Below, one piece after another: positions 56,093 to 64,000 of a stretch of DNA of 64,000 bases. Origin of the DNA: Methylobacillus flagellatus KT (GTDB lineage: Bacteria; Pseudomonadota; Gammaproteobacteria; Burkholderiales; Methylophilaceae); assembly GCF_000013705.1 (NCBI RefSeq), contig NC_007947.1, positions 1,364,001-1,428,000 on the forward strand. Reading direction: 5' to 3'. Each line of letters begins with the position of its first letter. Position 1 is the stretch's first letter. The translations under genes and the position numbers were made by a program. Under the pieces are notes generated by a model. That model was not told the DNA's origin. It searched no databases and was given only the letters and a program-made list of their open reading frames with translations.

Positions 56093-56640
56093 TGCCCGTC
56101 CTTGCGCAGGTAGAGCGTGAGTTTTAACCTGGCTTCGACATGGTCGCTCAGCATGTCTTCGCGTTTGAGCGAAATATCGTTTAGCGCGGCCGATGGCAGG
56201 GTGTTCATGACGTCGGCAATGAAGCGGCGGATGTCGAGGTATTGTCCCTGTAGCGGCAGGCTGAGCTGGTACTTGGAGAACGCTGCCGATGATTGCCGGC
56301 TCAGGGTGTAGTCGACCTTTTCCGGCACCAGGCCGTGCTGCTCTGCAATATCCAGCACCTGGTTCAGCAGGGTGGTGGCTTCGCTCTCGCGCGGCAGGAA
56401 CTGGTAGAAGGCATTGAGCGAGGCCTGCGGCGAACGGTCTATCCACTGGCCCTGGTGCTGTGGCATGGCGCGGTGCATAGCGGCGACATCGAGCTTGAGC
56501 TGCTGCAACGCCCTGGCATGCGGCCAGGCATAGGCGAGGGCAACGAGCAGGCAGGCTGCCAGCAAGCCTAGCCCCAGCTTGCTGAGCCCGTCGAGCTGGC
56601 GGAGGCGGTAGCGCAGCTTATGCAGCTTGCCGACACTCAT
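56089..56640 (-). CDS. PilO-like assembly protein
   Basis: Protein of 183 residues with a short cytoplasmic end, one TM helix (LGLGLLAACLLVALAYAW), a coiled coil and a ferredoxin-like C-terminal domain (QYLDIRRFIADVMNTLPS), the PilO/GspM architecture. Start ATG 56640 overlaps the stop of the previous gene (ATGA). Partner of the PilN-like protein. Confidence 0.8.
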   Translation of the reverse strand: MSVGKLHKLRYRLRQLDGLSKLGLGLLAACLLVALAYAWPHARALQQLKLDVAAMHRAMPQHQGQWIDRSPQASLNAFYQFLPRESEATTLLNQVLDIAEQHGLVPEKVDYTLSRQSSAAFSKYQLSLPLQGQYLDIRRFIADVMNTLPSAALNDISLKREDMLSDHVEARLKLTLYLRKDGQ

Positions 56641-57161
56641 GGCTGCTGTATCCATACGGCCTCCACTACGAAGCGCACCGGCATGGGTTGGTCGTGATGA
56701 AACTCATGCGACATCAGCAGCACGTCGTTGAATACGGACTGCTCGGAGAGGCCACGCACGTATTTGAACATATTGACCACTTCATTGGTATTGGCCGTAA
56801 TCCTCAGCTTGTGCAGCCTGGCGTTGGGCTCGATGCTGGCGAGCTTGATATCCGCGACCTTGATGCTTTCCAACGCCAGGAACAGTTTCTGCCACGGCAA
56901 GGCGAGCTCGTGCATGGCGGCTTGCACTGCCGCGATCTCTTGCTGCTTGGCTTGGTCTTCCTTGGGGTTGAGCCTGGGAGCGCTGACCGGGGCCTGCATC
57001 TGCTGCAGGTCTGCGTTCAGCCGTTGGCGCTCCGAATTCAATTGCTGCATCCAGCCCAACAGCGCGATGCCGCAGGCTGCCGCCAGCAGGAGCGTCACGA
57101 TTCCCTTCACAGGCCGGTCTTGCAGCAGGGGGGCGTGGTTGATGGAGATGACGGGTAGCAT
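56637..57161 (-). CDS. PilN-like assembly protein
   Basis: Protein of 174 residues: N-terminal LPVISINHAPLLQDRPVKG, TM helix (GIVTLLLAAACGIALLGW), coiled coil (NSERQRLNADLQQMQ) and a C-terminal alpha/beta domain. This is the PilN/GspL-periplasmic architecture. Start 57161 overlaps the preceding stop (TAATG) with GGAGG 10 bases upstream; ATG 57170 is the alternative but is only one base from that Shine-Dalgarno. Confidence 0.8.
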   Translation of the reverse strand: MLPVISINHAPLLQDRPVKGIVTLLLAAACGIALLGWMQQLNSERQRLNADLQQMQAPVSAPRLNPKEDQAKQQEIAAVQAAMHELALPWQKLFLALESIKVADIKLASIEPNARLHKLRITANTNEVVNMFKYVRGLSEQSVFNDVLLMSHEFHHDQPMPVRFVVEAVWIQQP

Positions 57162-58018
57162 TACTGCCATGCCTCCATGCCGTGTTGGTCTTGCGAGGAG
57201 GCCAGGATATTGTGCACCTTACGCCCGGGAAGCTGGAGCGCTGGCCGGCCGTCCGCGGCGTAGAACACGACAGGCCACTCGCTGTTGTCCACGTCTGCGA
57301 TGATGGATTCGCGGTCCAGCAATGCCTGCAACTGGTTTTCGATATCGCTTTCCGCGGCATAGCTCTGTAGGCTCAGCCATTGCCCGTGCTGCACCAGGGC
57401 GATGGTGATGCGTTCGTTTTCCAACATGATCAGGTTCAAGGCGTTGGGTAAAGGGGTGCGCGCCAGCTTGCGCCGGATGACGTCGGTAGCGATCATCAGG
57501 TGGGGGTGGATGTGCTGCACCGGCATTCGCGCTTGATTGAACTCCTCGCGCAGGGCTTGCAGCAGCTTCTCGTCAATGGCGCTGGCAAAGGTCGGGTGGC
57601 CGTAGGCCACCGGCGTGGTGCGGATGTCCCATGCACGTGAAAACTCGCCGTAGACCTGCGTGAAGTAATGCCTGACGAACGCGCTTTGCTCCTTGCGGGT
57701 ATGCAGGCTGGCGTTCCACGGCACGATGGCATAGTGCGCGAAATAGTTGGAGACCACTACCCTGGGCTGGCAGCCTCGCCATTGGCGGTTTTGCAACTGC
57801 TGGTGCAGGCTGGAAACCGCCGGCTGCCAGAATTCCCGGTTCTGGAACGACTCGCTGGTGGAGCGCAATGCAATATCTTCTTTTGCCACGACCTTGGCCT
57901 TCATGCCGCGCTTGATCCTGAGCATGGTGAGCGTGCGCGGCTGGATCAGGACGCGCAGCTCGTCCCGCCATGGAAAGGCCCACGAGGCGGAAGGCCAGCT
58001 AAACGAGCGAGGTAACAC
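57161..58018 (-). CDS. PilM/GspL-like cytoplasmic actin-fold protein
   Basis: Protein of 285 residues. Homology-like sequence (FPWRDELRVLIQPRTLTML) extends upstream of the first ATG (57925), and the only upstream start with signal is GTG 58018, which has AGGAG 7 bases before it; it lies inside the last codons of the ATPase gene (20-base overlap). The chain lacks a TM helix and resembles MshI/PilM proteins that bridge the ATPase to PilN. The nucleotide motif is weak, so ATP binding is uncertain. Confidence 0.78.
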   Translation of the reverse strand: MLPRSFSWPSASWAFPWRDELRVLIQPRTLTMLRIKRGMKAKVVAKEDIALRSTSESFQNREFWQPAVSSLHQQLQNRQWRGCQPRVVVSNYFAHYAIVPWNASLHTRKEQSAFVRHYFTQVYGEFSRAWDIRTTPVAYGHPTFASAIDEKLLQALREEFNQARMPVQHIHPHLMIATDVIRRKLARTPLPNALNLIMLENERITIALVQHGQWLSLQSYAAESDIENQLQALLDRESIIADVDNSEWPVVFYAADGRPALQLPGRKVHNILASSQDQHGMEAWQ

Positions 58019-59711
58019 GGTTGATCTCCTGTAGGGTGGTTTCGCCGCGCTTAACCATGTCGAGCGCGGCTTCTCGCATGGTGCGGGTACCGTTTGCGCG
58101 TGCGGCCTCCTTGACCTTGCGCACCGGTTCCCGCGTGATGATGAGCTCGCGGATGACGTCGTTGAACACCAGCAGTTCCGCCACGGCCTTGCGCCCCTTG
58201 TAGCCGGTGCCATGGCATTGCCCGCAGCCCTGGCCGGCACGGAAGCGGTATCCGTCGATCGACTCCGGCGCAATGCCGGACTTGGCGATCAAAGCGGGGT
58301 CGGGCGTGTCGTCGATGGCGCAATGCGGGCAGATCGTGCGCACCAGCCGTTGCGCCATGATGCCGTTGATCGCCGAGACGAAGCTGTACGGGTCCACGTT
58401 CATGTTGGTGAAGCGGCCGATGACGTCGAATACGTTGTTGGCGTGCACCGTAGTCAGGACCAGGTGGCCTGTCAGCGCGGATTGCACCGCGATCTGCGCG
58501 GTTTCCGCATCGCGGATTTCGCCCACCATGATCTTGTCCGGGTCGTGGCGCAGGATGGAGCGCAGGCCGCGCGCGAAGGTCAGGCCCTTCTTCTCGTTGA
58601 CCGGGATCTGCAGCACGCCTGGCAACTGGTATTCCACCGGGTCCTCGATGGTGATGATCTTGTCCTGGCCGTGGTTGATCTCGGAAATCGCGCCATACAG
58701 CGTGGTGGTCTTGCCACTACCGGTTGGCCCGGTGACCAGCAGCATGCCGTAGGGCTCCTCGGCCAGCAGGCGGAAGCGCGCCATGATGTCCGGTTCGAAG
58801 CCCAGCACGTCGAGGCTCAGTCCCTGCGCCTGATCTGAAAGCGCCTTGCGGTCAAGGATACGCAGCACAGCGTCCTCGCCGAACACGCTGGGCATGATGG
58901 AAACGCGCAGGTCGACTTCGCGTCCCAGCGCCATGACCTTGAAGCGGCCGTCCTGTGGGATACGGCGCTCGGCGATATCGAGCTCGGACATCACCTTGAT
59001 GCGCGAAATCGCTTGTTCCGCCTGCATCACGCCGTGGATGCTGCCCACGCTGCTCAGCACGCCATCGATGCGGTACTTGATGGTCAGGCCGTGCGCGTCG
59101 GTCTCCATGTGGATGTCGCTGGCGCCTGCCTTGAGCGCGTCATACAGGGTGGAGCGCACCAGCTTCACCACCGGCGAGGTGTCTTCCGCGATCGAGCGCA
59201 AGGAAATGTCCTCGATGGCGCTGTTGCCGCTCTCGCTCTCGACTTGTTCCGGCAGCAGGCCATCCATGGCGCGCATGCTTTCCTCGAAACGGGAAAGGAA
59301 GGCGGCAATATCCTTGCGGTGGGCGATGCTCCATTGCGCAGGCTCGGGCAGCAGTTGATTCATGCGGCTGTATAGCTGCGCATCGAAAGGGTTGGCATGC
59401 ACCATGTGCAGCTTGCCGGCCTCGTCGCGCAAGGCGAGGCATTCCTGCCTGCCGGCCTCGGCAAAAGGCAGCAGCTGGAAATCCGGCTGCCACTCGTACA
59501 GTTGCAGGATGCCGAGCACGGGGTAACGCATGAGCCTGCCAAGCGCATGCATAAAGGTGTCGGCATCGAGGCCGGAAATCTCTTCCAGCACGTCCAGCAG
59601 CGGCTGTTTGCCTTGCTGCGCCAACGCGCGCGCCTGCTGCACTTTCTCCAGCTCAATCCGGGCGAGGCCGGAACCGGCCTGCAGGGAGGGGAGGTCCAGC
59701 GGCTGGTTCAT
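57999..59711 (-). CDS. gspE: Type II secretion/pilus assembly ATPase GspE
   Basis: Hexameric secretion ATPase of 570 residues. N-terminal T2SSE-N-type domain, then DIHMETDAHG, Walker A GPTGSGKTTTL, Asp box and HDPDKIMVGEIRDAETA (Walker B), His box LVLTTVHAN, and a C4 zinc motif (CPHC ... CGQC) that marks GspE/PilB enzymes. It overlaps gspF at its 5' end (ATGA). Confidence 0.95.
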   Translation of the reverse strand: MNQPLDLPSLQAGSGLARIELEKVQQARALAQQGKQPLLDVLEEISGLDADTFMHALGRLMRYPVLGILQLYEWQPDFQLLPFAEAGRQECLALRDEAGKLHMVHANPFDAQLYSRMNQLLPEPAQWSIAHRKDIAAFLSRFEESMRAMDGLLPEQVESESGNSAIEDISLRSIAEDTSPVVKLVRSTLYDALKAGASDIHMETDAHGLTIKYRIDGVLSSVGSIHGVMQAEQAISRIKVMSELDIAERRIPQDGRFKVMALGREVDLRVSIMPSVFGEDAVLRILDRKALSDQAQGLSLDVLGFEPDIMARFRLLAEEPYGMLLVTGPTGSGKTTTLYGAISEINHGQDKIITIEDPVEYQLPGVLQIPVNEKKGLTFARGLRSILRHDPDKIMVGEIRDAETAQIAVQSALTGHLVLTTVHANNVFDVIGRFTNMNVDPYSFVSAINGIMAQRLVRTICPHCAIDDTPDPALIAKSGIAPESIDGYRFRAGQGCGQCHGTGYKGRKAVAELLVFNDVIRELIITREPVRKVKEAARANGTRTMREAALDMVKRGETTLQEINRVTSLV

Positions 59712-60895
59712 TGTATGCTCCCGGCCAGGTCGAAAATCGGCATGTACATGAGCACTACCACGACACCGATGATCAGGCCGATCACCACCATCAGCAGCGG
59801 CTCCAGCAAGCGCGTGAACCAGTCCACGGCGCGGGCGATTTCCTCGTCGTAAAAGCTGCCGATGCGCTCCATCATCTCGCCCATCCGCCCCGTACGCTCG
59901 CCCACGCGCAGCATGCGCAGCGCAATCGACGTGGTCATGCCGTGCTCCTCCATCGCGCTCGACAACGGCTTTCCTTCGCGGATGTCATGCTCTGCCAGTT
60001 GCAGCTGGTGCTTCAGGCTGGGCTGCAGCAGGGAGGCGACCATCTGCATGCCGGTCACGAGTGGGATGCCGCCTTGCAATAGCATGCCCAGCGTGCGGTA
60101 GAAGCGCGCCAGTTGATAGATGCGCATGGTTTCTCCCAGCGCGGGGATTTTCCATAGTTGCTGCAGCAAGGTGTTGCGCACCACAGGGCGGCTCAAGGAC
60201 ACACCCAGCAGACTAAAGACAATGACGGAGGCCAGCAGGGCGACTTTTCCATGCTCGTGCAGCAGGCGACCCCAGGAGAGCAATAATTGCGACATCCAGG
60301 GCAGGTTGTCCCCGGCGCTTTCATAAATGGCGCTGAAGCGCGGCACGACATAGCCGAGCAGGAACAGCATGACCAATCCGCCGACGACGATCAGCAATAC
60401 CGGGTAGATGGAGGCTGTGGTGATCTTTTTCTTGACCGCATCCAGCTGGCCCTGGTAGGTCACATGGCGGTTCAGCGCCTGCACCATATCGCCGGTGCGT
60501 TCGCTGCTGCGGATCAGCGCCACATAGAGCGGGGGGAATGTGTTGGGAAACTTCTCCAGCGCGCCCGACAGCGGCAAGCCTTCATAGAGCAAAGCCAGCA
60601 ATTGCTTGAGCAATGTGCGCGACTCGGCATGGCCTTCCTTCTCCGCCAGGGCCTCGATGGCCTCGACCAGGCTCAGGCCAGAGTCCAGCAGGGACAGCAG
60701 CTCTTGGCTGAACAGCATGAGGTTGAACCTGGGCTTGCGCAACCGGGCGCCTATGCCAGCGCTTTCAAGATGCTTCAAGCCCAATACGCTGTAGCCCTGC
60801 GCTTCCGCCTGCAGCTGCGCCTGCAAACCATCGCTGGCCTCCAGGGTCAGCGACTGCACTTCTGCGCCGCGTGCGACTTTAAGCTCGAATTTCAT
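59708..60895 (-). CDS. gspF: Type II secretion inner-membrane platform protein GspF
   Basis: Polytopic platform protein of 395 residues with two T2SSF domains: FSQELLSLLDSGLSLVEAIEAL and RFYRTLGMLLQGGIPLVTGM. Each is followed by GALEKFPNTFP / SAMEEHGM blocks, with TM helices at about 165-190, 215-235 and 365-390. It follows gspG by 22 bases. Confidence 0.95.
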   Translation of the reverse strand: MKFELKVARGAEVQSLTLEASDGLQAQLQAEAQGYSVLGLKHLESAGIGARLRKPRFNLMLFSQELLSLLDSGLSLVEAIEALAEKEGHAESRTLLKQLLALLYEGLPLSGALEKFPNTFPPLYVALIRSSERTGDMVQALNRHVTYQGQLDAVKKKITTASIYPVLLIVVGGLVMLFLLGYVVPRFSAIYESAGDNLPWMSQLLLSWGRLLHEHGKVALLASVIVFSLLGVSLSRPVVRNTLLQQLWKIPALGETMRIYQLARFYRTLGMLLQGGIPLVTGMQMVASLLQPSLKHQLQLAEHDIREGKPLSSAMEEHGMTTSIALRMLRVGERTGRMGEMMERIGSFYDEEIARAVDWFTRLLEPLLMVVIGLIIGVVVVLMYMPIFDLAGSIQ

Positions 60896-60917
60896 GCGCG
60901 ATGGTGTCCGTCAGGCG

Positions 60918-61400
60918 CTACTGCCAGCTCACGATGTCGGCAGATTCCTCGCTGCCGCCCAGTTGGCCATCCTTGCCGAACGACCACAAATCGTAATCCC
61001 CATGCTCGCCGGGAGAGCGGTATTGGTAAGGTTTGCCCCATGGGTCCTGCGGCAGGGCTTTTTGCAGGTAAGGGCCATGCCAGCGGGATTCGTCCGAAGG
61101 CTGCGCGTTGAGCGCCGCCAGGCCTTGCTCAGTGCTGGGGTAGCGCCCGGTGTCGAGCCGGTATTGGTCCAGCGCCTTGCCCAGCGCCTCGATTTGCGCC
61201 TTGGCGGTCTTGGCTTCCGACTTGCCGATCTGGGCAAAATACTTGGGGCCGACGTAACCTGCCAGCAGGCCGATGATCACCATCACGACCAGCAGCTCCA
61301 GCAGCGTGAAGCCGAGGTTCTGCTGTTTCGAAGGCAAGGGCTGCATGGCAGGGCTGTCGGTCATATCAGTTTTCAATGAGCGGGTGCGGGAAAACGGCAT
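60918..61400 (-). CDS. gspG: Major pseudopilin GspG
   Basis: Protein of 160 residues with a longer than usual cytoplasmic leader before NLG-FTLLELLVVMVIIGLLAG (Glu +5), then the GspG signatures ALDQYRLDTGRYPSTEQGLAAL, GPYLQKALPQDPWGKPYQY and the calcium-site region DLWSFGKDGQLGG. Start 61400 is preferred for GAGG 8 bases upstream; a Met at 61364 would give a shorter leader. First gene of the type II-like cluster. Confidence 0.93.
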   Translation of the reverse strand: MPFSRTRSLKTDMTDSPAMQPLPSKQQNLGFTLLELLVVMVIIGLLAGYVGPKYFAQIGKSEAKTAKAQIEALGKALDQYRLDTGRYPSTEQGLAALNAQPSDESRWHGPYLQKALPQDPWGKPYQYRSPGEHGDYDLWSFGKDGQLGGSEESADIVSWQ

Positions 61401-61410
61401 GGCGGTATCC

Positions 61411-62391
61411 TCAAGGTTGCGGTGTTGTGCTGTTGATTGCGGGTTTGGATAACAAGCCACTGGGTACAAATTGACTCGGTACGAAGCCAGGCACGCTGAG
61501 TTCGATAAAGGGAGCGATGGCCTGGCGCAGGCGGATCGCCTGCGGCTGTTCGGCCGGCGTTTCGTTGCTGCAGGGCGCTTTCACGTACAGCATGGGCGAG
61601 GCCGGGCGCTTGGGCAGGCCGACCAATGTCGTGAAATTGACCCAGTCGTCGTTCAGGGAAGCGGTTTGCTGGCTGAAGGAAGGAACGGCGCGCTCGGATG
61701 TTTCCACGCCGTTGACGGCTTCGCGGAAGGCAGGCTCGGTAAGCGGCTGGCGCTCGTAGCCAGGGCGCTTGTAATACTGCACGGCAGTAAAAGTGCGGCC
61801 GATGCGGTAGACGGGCTCCGCCCCCGTGGCATACATCGCATAGGCGACCTCGATGTCCTGGCCGGCAAAGCCGCCTCTCGCAATATCCGTGATGCGGAAG
61901 AACTGCTTGCCGGGCATTTGCATGTTGTAATCGGCATCCAGGCTGGACAATGCCAAAACCCTGGTGCCGTAGATGCATTCGCCTACGGCCGGGTTGCGCC
62001 AGACCACATCCATCACATTGGCGATCTTCTTGTCCGTTTGCCCCGTCAGCGCATTGTTCATCACCGCCTGGCGGTTGGCGTGCTTGAACAGCTTGAAGCC
62101 GGGCAGGGGGGCGGCGATTTCGTTTTCGGGAAATATAGCGCAGGCATTGCTATGCTCGACCGTGGGTTTGCGCGGGGCCATATGGCGGCCTTCGGGGTCG
62201 AACTTGCCGGTTGCATTGCAGAGAATATAGGCGCTGCTGCCGTGCTCCAGCAGCACGCCGCTGATCGGCAGCGGCTCGAAGCCCGAAGCATGCGCAATGG
62301 ACAAGAACATGAGCAGGCCGGTTGCCCAGCAGCACTTAAAGCATGTGCCGGGATTGCGGGGGATGGGGTGCATGGGCATGGCGGGCATCAT
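61411..62391 (-). CDS. Hypothetical exported protein between T1SS and T2SS-like genes
   Basis: Protein of about 326 residues with an N-terminal signal-like segment (WATGLLMFLSIAHASG) and several cysteines. No family recognised. Repeated aromatic/Pro motifs (YYKRPGYERQP, PGFVPSQFVPSG) and a mixed alpha/beta look. The start is uncertain among clustered Met codons (62391, 62388, 62379, 62373); the upstream TTG at 62397 is less likely. Downstream of tolC and 10 bases upstream of gspG, so it may be a substrate or accessory factor; no direct evidence. Confidence 0.7.
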   Translation of the reverse strand: MMPAMPMHPIPRNPGTCFKCCWATGLLMFLSIAHASGFEPLPISGVLLEHGSSAYILCNATGKFDPEGRHMAPRKPTVEHSNACAIFPENEIAAPLPGFKLFKHANRQAVMNNALTGQTDKKIANVMDVVWRNPAVGECIYGTRVLALSSLDADYNMQMPGKQFFRITDIARGGFAGQDIEVAYAMYATGAEPVYRIGRTFTAVQYYKRPGYERQPLTEPAFREAVNGVETSERAVPSFSQQTASLNDDWVNFTTLVGLPKRPASPMLYVKAPCSNETPAEQPQAIRLRQAIAPFIELSVPGFVPSQFVPSGLLSKPAINSTTPQP

Positions 62392-62393
62392 GG

Positions 62394-63761
62394 TCAATTC
62401 GCCGCAAAATACTGGTTCAATGCATGCAGCTGGGCCTCGTTGAGCATCCCGGCGGCTTGCTTGAGATTGATGATGTCGTTGACCAGCACGTACTGCACGC
62501 GGCTGAGTTCCAGCCGGCTGCGGAACAGCTTTTGCTGTGCGTTCAGCACCTCGATGTTGGTGCGTGTGCCCGCGGCAAAGCCTTTCTGCGTGCCTTCGAG
62601 GGCGATCTCGCTCGATTTCACCGCCTGGCGGTAGGCGGAGAGCGCCAGCAGCCCGCTGCGTATGCTGTTGAGGTATTTTTTCGTATTGGCCTCGATGTCG
62701 CGGGTGCGCAGGTTGAGCAGCTCCTCGGCCGCATCCACCCTGTTGAACGCCTGGCGCACGCTGGCGCTGGTGAAGCCGCCCGCGAACAGCGGCATGTTGA
62801 GTTGCAATGCAATGGTAGTGGTGTCGAAGCGCGAGCCCAGGGTATTGTTGCTGTCGTTCTCGCTAAAGGAACGGACGCCGACCAGGTCCAGGGTGGGGAA
62901 ATGCCCGGCGCGCTTTTTCTCCACATCCTGCCTTGCGACTTCCACCGAGAGCCGGGCGGCGGTGATCTCCGGGTTGTTGCCCAGCGCCTGCTGCATCCAG
63001 AATTCAAGGTCGTCGGAATCCGGCACCCCGGCCGGCAGCTGGGCGATGTCGAGCGGGGCGATGTCGGTGACGGCGACGCCGCTCATATTGCTCAAGGTCT
63101 GCTTGAACACCGCCAGCGAATTCTCGGTGGTGATGAGCTCTGCCTGGGCCAGCTCCAGGTTGGCTTGCGCCTCGTTGATCTCGGTCACGGTGCCTTCGCC
63201 GTTGTCGTAACGCCGCTGGGCCTGGTCGAGCTGCTGGCTGGTGGCGGCGATATTGCTGCGCAATACCTCCACTTTTTCCTGCGCATACAGGGTTTCGAAG
63301 TAGGTGGCGGCAAGGCGGCTGATCAACGTGGCGTTTTCCTTGAGCAGCAGGGCTTCCTTGCTTTGCACGTTCGCCTCCGCGCCGCGGTAGGTGGCGATGT
63401 TTTCCTTGTTGAACAAGGGCTGCCTCAGGCTCAGCGCATAGTTCTGGATGTCATAGTTGAGCCGGGTGTCGATGGCGCCCAGGCTGGTTTGCGTGGTGCG
63501 GTCGGTGGCGCCGCGGCCGACGCTGGCGCCGAATTGCACCCTGGGCATGAACAAGGCGCGGCTCTTGTTGATCTCCTCGCGTTCCGCCGCCATATTGGCC
63601 TCGGCCGCCTTGTACTGCGCATCGTACTGCAAGGCTTTTTCATAGAGGCTGAGCAGGTTTTCCGCGGCATGCAGCGGGGCGCTGGCGTAGATTGCCAGTG
63701 TGCAGAGCGCGCGCGCCAGCGCCAATCGGTTCAATCTCATGCGGTAACGGCGGGTCATCAT
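62394..63761 (-). CDS. TolC-family outer-membrane channel of a type I secretion system
   Basis: Protein of 455 residues with a signal peptide (cleavage near LHAAE) and two OEP repeats, in the TolC manner (NLLSLYEKALQYDAQYKAAEA, RYDNGEGTVTEINEAQANLELAQ, RVDAAEELLNLRTRDIEA, FAAGTRTNIEVLNAQQKLF). The preceding gene codes a HlyD-type adaptor, so it is most likely the outer channel of an ABC-type exporter. GAGGAG precedes the ATG by 9 bases. Confidence 0.92.
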   Translation of the reverse strand: MMTRRYRMRLNRLALARALCTLAIYASAPLHAAENLLSLYEKALQYDAQYKAAEANMAAEREEINKSRALFMPRVQFGASVGRGATDRTTQTSLGAIDTRLNYDIQNYALSLRQPLFNKENIATYRGAEANVQSKEALLLKENATLISRLAATYFETLYAQEKVEVLRSNIAATSQQLDQAQRRYDNGEGTVTEINEAQANLELAQAELITTENSLAVFKQTLSNMSGVAVTDIAPLDIAQLPAGVPDSDDLEFWMQQALGNNPEITAARLSVEVARQDVEKKRAGHFPTLDLVGVRSFSENDSNNTLGSRFDTTTIALQLNMPLFAGGFTSASVRQAFNRVDAAEELLNLRTRDIEANTKKYLNSIRSGLLALSAYRQAVKSSEIALEGTQKGFAAGTRTNIEVLNAQQKLFRSRLELSRVQYVLVNDIINLKQAAGMLNEAQLHALNQYFAAN

Positions 63762-63773
63762 CCTGCGGGCTCC

Positions 63774-64000
63774 TCACTCTTCCTTCATCGAGGCCGCAAT
63801 CCGCTTCACGAGCGGGTGCATCAGATAGGTGAGCAGGGTGCGCTCGCCGGTGCGGATCACCACCTGTACCGGCATGCCGGGTTGCAGGCGGCGGTCGCCA
63901 AGGGTTTTCATGCCGTCCTCAGTGATGTTGATGCGCGCAAGGTAATAGCTGGAAGGCGCCTGGCCGCCTGTGCCGGGGTCTACCAGCAAATCGCTGGAAA
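63774..64000 (-). CDS. HlyD-family membrane fusion protein, C-terminal part (cut by window)
   Basis: The frame is open to the window edge. The last about 75 residues ([44 protein letters not shown]) are the HlyD/PrtE C-terminal beta domain and membrane-proximal end typical of type I secretion adaptors. Its stop lies 12 bases before tolC. The ABC transporter and substrate would lie beyond the window. Confidence 0.9.
   Translation of the reverse strand, partial: SSDLLVDPGTGGQAPSSYYLARINITEDGMKTLGDRRLQPGMPVQVVIRTGERTLLTYLMHPLVKRIAASMKEE

Overview
The window reads as a stretch of chromosome from a Gram-negative betaproteobacterium. The evidence is outer-membrane and periplasmic machinery throughout, a separate priB gene inside rpsF-priB-rpsR-rplI followed by dnaB-alr-radA, a RelA/SpoT paralogue of RelA type, and divergent rne and rluC. 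Moderate GC content, NADP-type glutamate dehydrogenase, a cytochrome bo3 oxidase and PilMNOP-like secretion genes would fit a methylotroph of the Methylophilaceae. That family-level placement is inference; nothing here is diagnostic.

Region 1 (1-13.4 kb): the 3' part of a two-partner-secretion translocator, gdhA, the stress kinase gene srkA, a zinc-independent L36 paralogue (rpmJ2) under a candidate Zur operator, a CynX-type MFS transporter, a glycine-zipper stress-like protein, the cyoABCDE operon and an ecotin-type protease inhibitor.

Region 2 (13.4-26.8 kb): relA; an alkylation-repair pair in which alkB is intact and the divergent alkA-like glycosylase carries a one-base frameshift; a glutamine amidotransferase and a GNAT acetyltransferase; and a five-gene locus coding an RND tripartite efflux pump with its own response regulator and sensor kinase.

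Region 3 (26.76-30.4 kb): the accessory part. An IS3-family element ends the sensor-kinase gene on one side and abuts a 3' secretin fragment on the other, without a target duplication. Then come a small membrane ORF, a DUF4258/DUF2283 pair that resembles a toxin-antitoxin module, a large imperfect inverted repeat, and a tyrosine recombinase gene broken by an amber codon, 50 bp from the 3' end of tRNA-Leu(UAA). Together these look like a decayed, IS-trimmed integrative element, possibly inovirus-like.

Region 4 (30.4-51.5 kb): mostly housekeeping. It holds MipA-type and DUF2059 envelope proteins, an aminotransferase, uvrB, rne/rluC with a long structured rne leader, a HAD phosphatase, a degraded Rieske gene, sppA, pgi, the S6-PriB-S18-L9 operon, dnaB, alr, radA and tRNA-Ser(GGA).

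Region 5 (51.5-64 kb): a secreted Thr/Gly protein containing a 9-bp tandem repeat, then a long minus-strand gene train. Reading in transcription order it codes the end of a HlyD-type adaptor, a TolC-type channel, an unknown exported protein, and a type II secretion-like system in which GspG, F, E and D are combined with PilM-, PilN-, PilO- and PilP-like proteins and three further pseudopilins. No prepilin peptidase is present in the window.
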